Part shown: piece by piece, positions 41,592 through 49,561 of the stretch
How the letters are laid out: each line of letters starts with the position of its first letter
How positions within the stretch are numbered: the stretch's first letter is position 1
Source of the DNA: Nonomuraea wenchangensis
GTDB lineage: Bacteria; Actinomycetota; Actinomycetes; Streptosporangiales; Streptosporangiaceae
Length of the DNA: 64,000 nucleotides
Assembly: GCF_900111685.1 (NCBI RefSeq)
Contig: NZ_FOHX01000025.1
Span: 62,001-126,000, forward strand
Direction: 5' to 3'
Made by a program: the position numbers and the translations under genes
The notes under the pieces: generated by a model
What the model saw: only the letters and a program-made list of their open reading frames with translations
The model's database searches: none
Told to the model about the DNA's origin: nothing

Positions 41592-42893
41592 ATGAAACTG
41601 ACAACGCGGTTGGCCAGCGCCGCGGTCGCCGCGATGGCGCTCGTCGTCGCGATGCTGATCTCGGCGCCCCCGGCCGCCTCGGCCCAGCTCACCGAGGTGA
41701 CCGGCTTCGGCACGAACCCCACCAACCTTCGCATGCATCTCTACGTGCCCGACGGCGTCGGCACCCGCCCGGCGCTGCTCGTGGCCGTCCACTACTGCAC
41801 AGGCTCCGGCCCGGCCTTCTACTCGGGCACCGAGTTCGCCTCGCTCGCCGACCAGTACAAGTTCATCGTCGTCTACCCCTCGGCGACGCGCAGCGGGTCC
41901 TGCTTCGACGTCTCCTCGCCGCAGGCGCTGCGGCACGACGGCGGCAGCGACCCGGTCGGCATCGTCTCCATGGTCAGGTACGTGCAGCAGCGCTACAACG
42001 CCGATCCGGCCCGCACGTACGTCACCGGCGCCTCCTCCGGCGGCATGATGACGAACGTGCTGCTGGGCGCGTACCCGGACGTGTTCAAGGCGGGAGCGGC
42101 GTTCATGGGCGTTCCGTTCGGCTGCTTCGCCACCACCGACGGGTCGAGCTGGAACAGCACCTGCGCCAACGGCCAGCTCATCAAGACCCCGCAGCAGTGG
42201 GGGGACCTGGTGCGCGCCGCCTACCCCGGCTACACCGGGGCGCGCCCCCGCATGCAGGTGTGGCACGGCACCGAGGACACCACCCTGCGCTACCCGAACT
42301 TCGCCGAGGAGATCAAGCAGTGGACCAACGTCCACGGCCTGAGCCAGACCCCGTCCATGACCGACCAGCCCCGCTCCGGCTGGACCAGGACCCGCTACGG
42401 CGGCACCGGCACCACCGTCGCGGTCGAGGGCATCAGCCTCCAGGGCGTCGGGCACAGCCTGCCGCAGGGCGGGATGGCCGCCATGGTGCTGGCCTTCCTC
42501 GGCCTGGACACCCCCGGCGGCGGCCCGTCCCAGACGCCGACCGCGACCCCGACCGTCACCCCGACCGTCACCCCGAGCGGCGCCTGCAAGGTCGCGTACG
42601 CCATGAACACCTGGAACAACGGCTTCACGGCCGCCGTGACGATCACCAACACCGGGACCACGCAGCTCTCGTCCTGGTCGCTGGCCTTCACGCTGCCCGC
42701 CGGGCAGACGGTCACCGGCGCGTGGAACGCCACCGTCTCCCCCGCCTCGGGCGCGGTGACGGCCAGGAACGTGAGCTACAACGGCACCCTGGCGCCCGGC
42801 GCGTCCACCCAGTTCGGCTTCCAGGCCACCCACAACGGCAACACCGCGGCCCCCTCGTCCTTCACCCTGAACGGCGCCGCCTGCACCACCTGA
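41592..42893 (+). CDS. secreted PHB-depolymerase-family (CE1) esterase with CBM2
   Basis: 433 residues from ATG 41592, with GAGGAG upstream. Sec signal peptide about 1-31 (AAMALVVAMLISAPPAASA). Catalytic domain about 32-310: TRPALLVAVHYCTGSG (oxyanion), nucleophile elbow GASSGGMMT, acid in WHGTEDTTLRYPNF and histidine in GVGHSLPQGG. A Thr/Pro linker (TPTATPTVTPTVTP) leads to a type 2 cellulose/xylan-binding module (CKVAYAMNTWNNGFTAAVTI, WSLAFTLPAGQTVTGAWNA). The architecture matches acetyl-xylan or feruloyl esterases rather than true PHB depolymerases. It would deacylate arabinoxylan and thus assist the arabinofuranosidase. Confidence 0.92.
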   Translation: MKLTTRLASAAVAAMALVVAMLISAPPAASAQLTEVTGFGTNPTNLRMHLYVPDGVGTRPALLVAVHYCTGSGPAFYSGTEFASLADQYKFIVVYPSATRSGSCFDVSSPQALRHDGGSDPVGIVSMVRYVQQRYNADPARTYVTGASSGGMMTNVLLGAYPDVFKAGAAFMGVPFGCFATTDGSSWNSTCANGQLIKTPQQWGDLVRAAYPGYTGARPRMQVWHGTEDTTLRYPNFAEEIKQWTNVHGLSQTPSMTDQPRSGWTRTRYGGTGTTVAVEGISLQGVGHSLPQGGMAAMVLAFLGLDTPGGGPSQTPTATPTVTPTVTPSGACKVAYAMNTWNNGFTAAVTITNTGTTQLSSWSLAFTLPAGQTVTGAWNATVSPASGAVTARNVSYNGTLAPGASTQFGFQATHNGNTAAPSSFTLNGAACTT

Positions 42894-42905
42894 CCCACAC
42901 ACGGA

Positions 42906-42937
42906 AAACGGCGGCGTCCGTGAGGACGCCGCCGTTT
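42906..42937. terminator. 14-bp stem-loop between the esterase and tRNA-Ala genes
   Basis: AAACGGCGGCGTCC (42906-42919) pairs perfectly with 42924-42937 around GTGA. A-rich before and T-rich after, so it can terminate both the esterase and the convergent tRNA. Confidence 0.88.
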
Positions 42938-42946
42938 CTGTGGTGG

Positions 42947-43019
42947 TGGAGCTATGGGGATTCGAACCCCAGACCTCCTCCATGCCATGGAGGCGCGCTA
43001 CCAACTGCGCTATAGCCCC
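42947..43019 (-). tRNA. tRNA-Ala (anticodon GGC), third copy
   Basis: Identical over 73 nt to the copies at 1941-2013 and 27298-27370. Its upstream flank differs from theirs apart from the last few bases, and no TACACT box is seen; the stem-loop terminator at 42906-42937 is 9 nt downstream. Confidence 0.97.
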
Positions 43020-43114
43020 TGGTCACCGCTACGAGCCTGCCCGTTGCGGCGCTCCGAGAGCATATAGCCATCCGCCCGGATTCGCCTAATCGCCTCTCCC
43101 GCGAAACCCGGGCC

Positions 43115-43741
43115 TCAGGTCACGGCCAGGTGGCCGCCACGGTGCCGTGGGCTCTCCGCCTCGTCCAGCAGGACGATCGCGAAGTCCGCGTACGAGACGC
43201 GGAGCGCCATGTCCCCGTGTTCGCGGACCTCGTACCGGCCGCTGCGCTCCCCCTCGTGGTCGAAGTCGCCGGCCGGGCTGACGTACACCCAGTCCAGCCC
43301 GCCGCCTTCGGCACGCAGCACCTCGAGACCGGCGGCGTGGGCCAGGCAGAAGGGCCGGAACTCGGCGGGGAAGCCGGGCACGTCCAGCAGCAGGATCCCG
43401 TCGGGCCCGGGCAGCAGCGTGGCGATCCCGACCGCGACGAGCCGGTCCACCCCGGCCTGCCGCAGGCCCTTGACGAGGGCCCGCGCCGCGTCGCTGAAGA
43501 AGGTGTCCGAGCCGATCACCGCCGCCGTGTTGATCGCGGCGTCGTGCCCGGCCGCGAGGGCGGCGACGTCGGCCGCGTCGGTGACGTCCCCCGCGGCGAC
43601 CCGTACGCCGTCGTCCGCCGGGCCGTCGTACCGTGCCGGGTCGCGGACCACGGCCGTCACCTGGTGGCCGCGCCTGCGCGCCTCGGCGACGGCCCGCCGG
43701 CCGGCTCGGCCGCCGGCCCCGAAAATCACGTACCTGCTCAT
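43115..43741 (-). CDS. NAD(P)H-binding protein (NmrA/YwnB-like)
   Basis: 208 residues. Rossmann start SRYVIFGAGGRAGRRAVAEA, then VTAVVRDPARYDG and AAGDVTDAADVAALAAGHDA, typical of NAD(P)-binding YwnB/YtfG-type atypical SDRs. No classic Y-x3-K catalytic pair. It may be a quinone or flavin reductase-like or regulatory protein; reaction unknown. ATG 43741. Divergent from an HxlR regulator, its likely controller. Confidence 0.85.
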   Translation of the reverse strand: MSRYVIFGAGGRAGRRAVAEARRRGHQVTAVVRDPARYDGPADDGVRVAAGDVTDAADVAALAAGHDAAINTAAVIGSDTFFSDAARALVKGLRQAGVDRLVAVGIATLLPGPDGILLLDVPGFPAEFRPFCLAHAAGLEVLRAEGGGLDWVYVSPAGDFDHEGERSGRYEVREHGDMALRVSYADFAIVLLDEAESPRHRGGHLAVT

Positions 43742-43832
43742 CGTCGGAATACCTCCCGTTGCGTCGATGCTCCGGAAAGATAGCCGCGAGGGCGGTTACC
43801 TCCTGGATACCGAGACCCGCGGGAGAGACACC

Positions 43833-44204
43833 ATGACGCACCGGCAGCCGCTGCCCGCCGACCTCTTCGACGAGCTGTGCCCGTCGCCGCTGGTGCCGTT
43901 CCGCTTCGGCGACAAGTGGGCGGCGTTGATCATCCGCTGTCTGGAGGACGGCCCGCGCCGGTTCTCGGAGCTCCGCGTGCCGCTGCACCGCGTCACCCCG
44001 AAGGTGCTCACGCAGTCGCTACGCGGGCTGGAGCGCGGCGGCCTCGTCTCGCGCACCGTGCACGACGACCCGAGACCCAGGGTGGAGTACGCGCTGACGC
44101 CGCTCGGCCGCAGCATGCTGGAGCCGCTGGAGGCGGCCTGCGCGTGGGCGGCCGATCACTGGGACGAGCTGCTCGACGCGCGGGAGCGGCACACCGCCTC
44201 CTGA
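43833..44204 (+). CDS. HxlR family transcriptional regulator
   Basis: 123 residues from ATG 43833 (GGGAGAG upstream). Winged helix of HxlR type: LVPFRFGDKWAALIIRCLED, GPRRFSELRVPLHRVTPKVL, LTQSLRGLERGGLVSRTVHD, RVEYALTPLGRSMLEPLEAA. The N-terminal cysteine (ELCPSP) is where many HxlR members sense quinones or electrophiles. Divergent from the NAD(P)H-binding gene; the 91-bp gap holds the imperfect repeat GGTTACC/GGATACC (43794-43800, 43805-43811) as a candidate site. Confidence 0.9.
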   Translation: MTHRQPLPADLFDELCPSPLVPFRFGDKWAALIIRCLEDGPRRFSELRVPLHRVTPKVLTQSLRGLERGGLVSRTVHDDPRPRVEYALTPLGRSMLEPLEAACAWAADHWDELLDARERHTAS

Positions 44205-44256
44205 GCGAGGCGAGCGAGCCGCACGGCCCCCGAGCCGCACGGCCGCCCGGCCGTTC

Positions 44257-44886
44257 TCAGACCTCGGCGTCCGGTTTGTCGTCGCTGCTGATGGGCTCAG
44301 GCAGCGTGCCGGCGTTGTGCTCCAGCAACCGCCAGCCCTTGCGCCCTTCCTGGAGCACCGACCACGAGCAGTTGCCGAGCCCGCCGAGCGCCGGCCACAG
44401 CTCCTCGGGCAGCCCGAGCAGCTCGCAGATGCCGAGCCGCAGCGCCGCGCCGTGCGAGGCCACGACCAGCAGGCCGTCGTCGTCCAGCTTGGCCGCCCAG
44501 CGGCGCATGGCCGACGCCACCCGCTCGGCGACGTCCTGGACCTCCTCGCCGTCGGGAGCCTCCCAGTCGGCGTACTCCTTGGGCCAGCGCGCGGCGATCT
44601 CCTCCCGCGTCAGCCCTTCCCACTGGCCGCCCCCGCGCTCGCGGAAGTCCTTGTCGACGTGCACGTCGAGCCGGACCAGGCGGCCCAGCGCGAGCGCTGT
44701 GTCGTTGGCCCGCTGCAGGTCGGAGGAGACGATGACGGTGGGACGGAGCGAGGCCAGCAGCGAGGCGGCCCTGGCGGCCTGCGCGATGCCGGTCTCGTCG
44801 AGCGGGATGTCGGAGTGGCCCTGGAACCGTCGTTCGACGTTCCACAACGTCTGCCCGTGGCGCAGACACACGATGCGCCGGCTCAT
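44257..44886 (-). CDS. histidine phosphatase family protein (phosphoglycerate mutase-like)
   Basis: 209 residues from ATG 44886. The phosphohistidine motif CLRHGQTLWNVERRFQGHSD, with SSDLQRANDTALALG, FRERGGGQWEGLTREEIAAR and the second catalytic histidine in LLVVASHGAALRL, gives a full 2H phosphatase set. In actinobacteria this gene regularly follows nadD-rsfS and is annotated as phosphoglycerate-mutase-like or phosphatase; the true substrate is unproven. The start is 34 bp downstream of the rsfS stop, indicating one transcript. Its C-terminus is acidic (SSDDKPDAEV). Confidence 0.92.
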   Translation of the reverse strand: MSRRIVCLRHGQTLWNVERRFQGHSDIPLDETGIAQAARAASLLASLRPTVIVSSDLQRANDTALALGRLVRLDVHVDKDFRERGGGQWEGLTREEIAARWPKEYADWEAPDGEEVQDVAERVASAMRRWAAKLDDDGLLVVASHGAALRLGICELLGLPEELWPALGGLGNCSWSVLQEGRKGWRLLEHNAGTLPEPISSDDKPDAEV

Positions 44887-44920
44887 GCGGTTTCCCCGCC
44901 GGGAAGCCCGGCCCGTCCGC

Positions 44921-45316
44921 TCACGCGCGCGCCCGCTGCAGGTTGGCCTGCATGACGCTCTCCGGCAGCGCGATGGCCGGGCAGTCCTTCCACAGGCGCT
45001 CCAGGGCGTAGAACGTACGGTCCTCCTCGTGCTGGACGTGCACGACGATGTCGATGTAGTCGAGCAGCACCCAGCGGCCCTCACGCTCGCCCTCGCGGCG
45101 CACGGGCTTGGCGTCGGCCTCGGTGCGCAGCCGCTCCTCGATCTCGTCGACGATGGCACGGACCTGGCGGTCGTTGGTGGCGGAGCAGAGCAGGAACGCG
45201 TCGGTGATGACGAGCTGCTCGCTCACGTCGTAGGCGAGGATGTCATCGGCCAGCTTTTCGGCCGCGGCCTCCGCGGCGATGCGCACGAGCTGGACGGCTC
45301 TGTCAGATGCGGTCAC
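44921..45316 (-). CDS. rsfS: ribosome silencing factor RsfS
   Basis: 131 residues from GTG 45316. RsfS/Iojap fold: KLADDILAYDVSEQLVITDA, FLLCSATNDRQVRAIVDEIE, EGRWVLLDYIDIVVHVQHEE, RTFYALERLWKDCPAIALPE. It binds uL14 on the 50S subunit and blocks joining to 30S in starvation. Position directly after nadD is the conserved actinobacterial arrangement. Confidence 0.95.
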   Translation of the reverse strand: MTASDRAVQLVRIAAEAAAEKLADDILAYDVSEQLVITDAFLLCSATNDRQVRAIVDEIEERLRTEADAKPVRREGEREGRWVLLDYIDIVVHVQHEEDRTFYALERLWKDCPAIALPESVMQANLQRARA

Positions 45317-45407
45317 GATGCGGGTCTGTCCTCCTGTGTCGGCAGCATGCCTATATGTTGAGGGTACCCGTCCAGGCCGAAACCCCTCACGTACGGCATG
45401 GATACCT

Positions 45408-46025
45408 TCACCCGTGGGCGCGATACAGCCCTCGTTTGTTGATGTACTGCACGATCCCGTCGGGAACCAGATACCAGATCGGCTCCCCTTTGGCCACCCG
45501 CTGCCGGCACTCCGACGACGAGATGGCCAGCGCGGGGATCTCCAGCAGCGTCACCCGCCCCTCGGGCAGGCCGGGATCGTGCAGGGTGTGGCCGGGCCTC
45601 GTGCAGCCGACGAAGTGCGCCAGCTCGAACAGCTCGTCGGCCTGCTGCCAGTCGAGGATCGCGCCGAGCGCGTCGGCGCCGGTGATGAAGAACAGCTCGA
45701 CGTCCGGACCGTAAATGTTGGCGATGTCGCGCAGGGTGTCGATCGTGAACGTCGGCCCGGGACGGTCCACGTCCACCCGGCTGACGGAGAAACGGGGGTT
45801 CGAGGCGGTGGCGATGACCGTCATGAGGTAGCGGTCCTCGGCGGCGGACACCTCGCGCTCGGACTTCTGGTACGGCCGTCCGGTCGGGACGAAGACGACC
45901 TCGTCCAGCTCGAAGTGGTGGGCGACTTCGCTGGCCGCGACAAGGTGTCCGTGGTGGATGGGATCGAACGTCCCGCCCATGACTCCCACTCGTCGCATCC
46001 CCTGCACACCCGACGCGTTCTTCAT
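45408..46025 (-). CDS. nadD: nicotinate-nucleotide adenylyltransferase
   Basis: 205 residues from ATG 46025 (AAGG 8 nt upstream; ATG 45998 is a shorter alternative with poor spacing). Nucleotidyltransferase motifs VGVMGGTFDPIHHGHLVAAS (GTFDPxHxGH), FVPTGRPYQKSER, FFITGADALGAILDW, and ISSSECRQRVAKGEPIWYLV (the C-terminal ISSTxIR equivalent). It makes nicotinate adenine dinucleotide from NaMN and ATP in NAD synthesis. Same strand and order as in other actinobacteria (proA-nadD-rsfS), though two genes intervene after proA. Confidence 0.95.
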   Translation of the reverse strand: MKNASGVQGMRRVGVMGGTFDPIHHGHLVAASEVAHHFELDEVVFVPTGRPYQKSEREVSAAEDRYLMTVIATASNPRFSVSRVDVDRPGPTFTIDTLRDIANIYGPDVELFFITGADALGAILDWQQADELFELAHFVGCTRPGHTLHDPGLPEGRVTLLEIPALAISSSECRQRVAKGEPIWYLVPDGIVQYINKRGLYRAHG

Positions 46026-46121
46026 GGAACGGACCTTACGCGGACGCAGCACCACAACTCGATGGCACCCCCCTTCGTGATGTCCGCGCAAGACTTCGGT
46101 TGCGGACGTAGCATGCCGGGC

Positions 46122-47144
46122 ATGACGACCACCCCGGACCGCAATCGCGTCCAACTGCCCGGCATCTCGTCCCGAGCCTACGAACACCCCGCAGACCGGT
46201 CCGCCCTGGTCGCTCTGCGTAAGTTGAGTGGGTTTGACACGGTTCTCAAGCAGATGTCCGGTCTCATCAGCGAGCGCCGCCTCCGCCTGATGTACCTCGC
46301 CTCGGCCGTCCGCGTCAGCGAGACGCAGTTCCGCTCGCTCTACGACATGGGCCGCGACGCCGCCTACACCCTCGACCTGCACCGCATCCCGGAGATCTAC
46401 GTCCAGCAGGACCCGCAGGTCCAGGCCAAGGCCATCGGCTTCGACGACCCGTTCATCGTCGTGACCACCGGCCTGCTCAACCTCATGAACGAGGAGGAGC
46501 AGCGCTTCGTCATCGGCCACGAGACCGCCCACATCCTCTCGGGGCACGCGGTCTACCGGACGATGCTCGACATCCTCACCCGCCTCGCCACCCGCGTCGC
46601 CTGGATCCCGCTCGGCTACATCGGCCTGCGGGCCATCGTCGCGGGCCTGGAGGAGTGGTACCGCAAGTCGGAGCTGTCCTCCGACCGCGGCGGCCTGCTC
46701 GTCGGCCAGGACCCCGACGCGGGCAAGCGGGCGCTGATGAAGCTCGCCGGCGGCGCCTACACCCACGAGATGAACATCGAGGCGTTCCTGGAGCAGTACA
46801 ACGAGTACGACACCGCGGGCGACCTTCGCGACGGCTTCCTCAAGGTGCTCAACCTGCTCGGCACCACCCACCCGTTCGCCGTGGTGCGCGTGGCCGAGCT
46901 GGACAAGTGGCAGCGCAGCGGCGACTACGACCGCATCCTCGGCGGCGACTACCCGCGCCGCGAGGACGACGCCAGCGCACGGGTCACCGACGAGGTCAAG
47001 GCGGCGGCCGAGTCCTACCGCGCGTCCTGGCAGCAGTCGCAGGACCCGTTCATCGGCGTGCTGCGCGACGTCGCCGAGGGCGCGGTCAACGCGGGCGAGC
47101 GCATCTTCAACCGCTTCTCCCGCCGCGACGGCGGCCAGGGCTGA
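46122..47144 (+). CDS. M48 family metallopeptidase
   Basis: 340 residues from ATG 46122 (ATG 46113 possible). Zinc motif FVIGHETAHILSGHAVY (HExxH as HETAH) and a downstream glutamate in KSELSSDRGGLLVGQDP provide the third ligand. Between them, WIPLGYIGLRAIVAG is one hydrophobic segment. N-terminal residues (SRAYEHPADRSALVALRKLS) are conserved in actinobacterial M48 proteins lacking the multi-span HtpX topology. Likely membrane-associated quality-control protease; substrates unknown. It is the only plus-strand gene in the 44-64 kb block and diverges from nadD. Confidence 0.9.
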   Translation: MTTTPDRNRVQLPGISSRAYEHPADRSALVALRKLSGFDTVLKQMSGLISERRLRLMYLASAVRVSETQFRSLYDMGRDAAYTLDLHRIPEIYVQQDPQVQAKAIGFDDPFIVVTTGLLNLMNEEEQRFVIGHETAHILSGHAVYRTMLDILTRLATRVAWIPLGYIGLRAIVAGLEEWYRKSELSSDRGGLLVGQDPDAGKRALMKLAGGAYTHEMNIEAFLEQYNEYDTAGDLRDGFLKVLNLLGTTHPFAVVRVAELDKWQRSGDYDRILGGDYPRREDDASARVTDEVKAAAESYRASWQQSQDPFIGVLRDVAEGAVNAGERIFNRFSRRDGGQG

Positions 47145-47219
47145 CCGGCGCCATCGCCACGCGCGGCCGGTCAGCGTGAGCGGCCGCGTCCGTCGGCGGG
47201 CCGGTCTTTCGCCGGGGTC

Positions 47220-49244
47220 CTAGAGCAGGAGGGCGATGGCGCGCACGGCGGCCGCGCACAGGGCGACGAACCCGCCCAGCACCGCCAGCGCCCGCAGTCC
47301 CTCCCTGCGCAGGTCCGGCAGCCGGCCGCCGATCCGCTCGATCTCGCGACCGGTGATGCCGCCGCAGAGCATCCCGAACACCACGGCCGCCACGGTCACG
47401 GGCGCCGGCTGCTGCCACCAGTCGGTGTCGATCTGGCCGCCGCCGGTCACCCAGAGCGCCCCGCCCGACGCCACCGCGACGGGCAGGCCGGGCCACACCA
47501 GCGCGGTCCCCGCCGCGCCGGCCAGCGCCAGCGGGAACAGCAGCACGCGCAGCGTCATCCGCACCCGCCGGGAGCCCCGGTTCCTGATCATCCAGTGGTT
47601 CATCCAGAGCGTCCTGGTCAGCACCACGAACACGGCGGTGATCGCGATCGAGGCGATCGGCCAGATCACCGACGTCACCACGCACGGCACCGCCAGCACC
47701 GCGAGCAGCAGCAGCGCGCCGTTGCCCGCGGGCAGCGTGGTGGGCGCGTCGCTCTTCCGCCTGACCTGTGGCCGGGCCGCCGCCGCGCGGGTCCGTACGG
47801 CGGCGGCCGCACGGGCGCGGGGCGTGGTCATCTTCGCCCGCGGCCCGGTGTTCTTGCCGTCGCCGCTGCCCCGGACGCGCGGCGCGGGCACCTTCCCGTC
47901 CGCCGCGCTCCGGGCCCGCGCCGCGGCCCCGTCCATCCTGCTCCGCGCCACAACCCCATCAGCCGGCGTACGCCCCCGCGCGGCACCCCCGTCACCAGCC
48001 GTCCGCCCACGAGCAGCGGCACCATCGGCGGCGGCACGCCCACGCGCGGCAGCACCGTCAGCAGGCGCACGCCCACGAGCGGCGGCACCATCAACAGGCG
48101 CACGCCCACGAGCAGCGGTCGGATCAGCAGAAGTGCGCCCACGCGCGGCGCTTGGATCAGCAGGCGTGCGCCCACGCGCGGCGGCCCCATCCGCAGGAGT
48201 CCGGCCACGCGCGGCAGCCCCGTCCACAGGCGTCCGGCCTCGCGGCTGGGTGGTCTTCCCCTCGGCGGCGGCCCGCCTCGCCGCCTCACCACCGGTACGG
48301 CGAGGCGGCGGCACCTTCCCGTCGGCGCCCGTCGGATTGGGCCGCCCGCGCGCCGCCTTGGCCTCGCCCCGCGCGCCCTCGTCCGCGCCCCGCCCCCGCG
48401 ACGGCGGCGCCTCCTCGGCCGCCTCGCCGCCCGCGTCGGTCTCGGTCGCGCTGGTGACCCTGGCCAGCCGCGACAGCCGGTCGGCCAGCAACGCCGCCGT
48501 GGGCCGCTTGCCCGGCTCCCGGTTGAGCGCCGCGCGCACCAGCGGCAGCAGCTCGACCGGCACGCCCTTGAGGTCGGCCTGCCCGTTGAGCACGGCGTAC
48601 ATCTGCGCCTCGGCCGTCCCCCGCCCGAACGTGGGCCGCCCGGTCGCCGCGAACGCCACCGTCGCCGCCCAGGCGTGCACGTCCGCCGGCGAGTCGACGT
48701 GCTCGTCGGCGAAGATCTCCGGCGCGGTGTAGCCGGGCGTGCCGAGGAACGTGCCGGTCATGGTCAGCCGGGTCGCGTCCAGGACCTGGGCGATGCCGAA
48801 GTCGATGAGCACCGGTCCGCGCGCGGACATGATGATGTTGCCCGGCTTCAGGTCGCGGTGCACGACCCCGGCCGCGTGGATGATCGCCAGCGCCGCCGCG
48901 ATGCCCTGCGCCATCTCGACCAGCTCGGCGACGTCGAGCGGCCCGTCCCCGCGTACCTTCTCCAGCAGCGTGGCGCCCTCGATGTGCTCCATCACCAGGT
49001 AGGGCCGCGCGCAGTTGAGGTCGGCGTCCAGCACCTTGGCGACGTACGGGCTCTCGACCCTGCGCAGCGCGCGGACCTCGCGCTCCAGCCTGACCCGTGA
49101 GGTCTCGTCCTCGGCCAGGTCGTGCAGGACCTTCAGCGCGATGCGCTCGCCCCGGCGGGTGGTCGCGAGGTAGACCTCGCCCATGCCGCCCCGGCCGAGC
49201 CGCTCGACCAAGGTGTACGGCCCGACCTTGCCGAGCTTGCTCAC
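47220..49244 (-). CDS. serine/threonine protein kinase with repeat linker and C-terminal membrane region
   Basis: 674 residues. Hanks-type kinase about 10-262: Gly loop LGRGGMGEVY, Lys38 in IALKVL, HRDLKPGN (129-136), VLIDFG (Asp148), GTPGYTAPEI. Then a 240-residue disordered linker containing about eleven 11-residue repeats of ARGRTPADGAA type (about 335-455), and a basic Ala/Arg stretch. The C-terminal 160 residues hold four or five helices (ALLLLAVLAVPCVVTSVIWP, SIAITAVFVVLTRTLW, VLLFPLALAGAAGTALVW, LAVLGGFVALCAAAVRAIAL). No PASTA domain, so it differs from PknB. Likely a membrane kinase of unknown signal. Start at 49244. Confidence 0.92.
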   Translation of the reverse strand: MSKLGKVGPYTLVERLGRGGMGEVYLATTRRGERIALKVLHDLAEDETSRVRLEREVRALRRVESPYVAKVLDADLNCARPYLVMEHIEGATLLEKVRGDGPLDVAELVEMAQGIAAALAIIHAAGVVHRDLKPGNIIMSARGPVLIDFGIAQVLDATRLTMTGTFLGTPGYTAPEIFADEHVDSPADVHAWAATVAFAATGRPTFGRGTAEAQMYAVLNGQADLKGVPVELLPLVRAALNREPGKRPTAALLADRLSRLARVTSATETDAGGEAAEEAPPSRGRGADEGARGEAKAARGRPNPTGADGKVPPPRRTGGEAARRAAAEGKTTQPRGRTPVDGAAARGRTPADGAAARGRTPADPSAARGRTSADPTAARGRAPVDGAAARGRAPADGAAARGRAAADGAAARGRTAGDGGAARGRTPADGVVARSRMDGAAARARSAADGKVPAPRVRGSGDGKNTGPRAKMTTPRARAAAAVRTRAAAARPQVRRKSDAPTTLPAGNGALLLLAVLAVPCVVTSVIWPIASIAITAVFVVLTRTLWMNHWMIRNRGSRRVRMTLRVLLFPLALAGAAGTALVWPGLPVAVASGGALWVTGGGQIDTDWWQQPAPVTVAAVVFGMLCGGITGREIERIGGRLPDLRREGLRALAVLGGFVALCAAAVRAIALLL
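47880..48242 (-). repeat. 33-bp minisatellite inside the kinase gene
   Basis: About nine full and two degenerate 33-bp units encoding ARGR-(T/A)-(P/S/A)-(A/V/G)-D-(G/P)-x-(A/V). Units are in frame, so gain or loss would only change linker length. Several neighbouring units are nearly identical in DNA, suggesting recent expansion. The last units (ARSRMDGAA, ARARSAADGKV) are degenerate. Confidence 0.8.
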
Positions 49245-49335
49245 CGTCCCTCCCCGCCCGGCGCGCCCATAAGGGACACAACCCTAGCGTTGGGACGGGA
49301 GTCAACGCTTGCGGCGCGCCGGAGGTCGTACAGGT

Positions 49336-49512
49336 TTATCGGCGTGAGTGGTCGGAGAGCATGCTGTCGAGTCGCGCGGTGGGCTCCTCGGACAGCCGCC
49401 TGCGACCCTTGCGGCGCCAGCGTACGTGGCCGTGGCTCTCCAGCAGGAGCATCAGACGGTCGGCGGCGAACAGCACCGCGGCGACGAAGGCGAGGGCGAC
49501 GATGATCTCCAT
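49336..49512 (-). CDS. small membrane-anchored ORF, 58 residues, between proA and the kinase gene
   Basis: ATG 49512 (GGGGG just upstream) to TAA 49336. The peptide starts with one helix (MEIIVALAFVAAVLFAADRL) and continues with a basic stretch (VRWRRKGRRRLSEEP) and a short polar tail (MLSDHSRR). Membrane anchor followed by positive residues gives N-out/C-in topology. Too short to place in a family from sequence alone, but codon use is typical (GC-rich third positions), it begins 49 bp after proA on the same strand, and it fills an otherwise empty 317-bp gap. Confidence 0.65.
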   Translation of the reverse strand: MEIIVALAFVAAVLFAADRLMLLLESHGHVRWRRKGRRRLSEEPTARLDSMLSDHSRR

Positions 49513-49561
49513 GTCCCCCAGTCAAGCCGCGGTGCGCGGCCACGGTCAGGCCGACACGCCG

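Noticed and set aside
47880..48242. CRISPR-like array from regular repeats
   Set aside because: The repeats are contiguous, in frame and coding within a kinase gene; no spacers and no cas genes.
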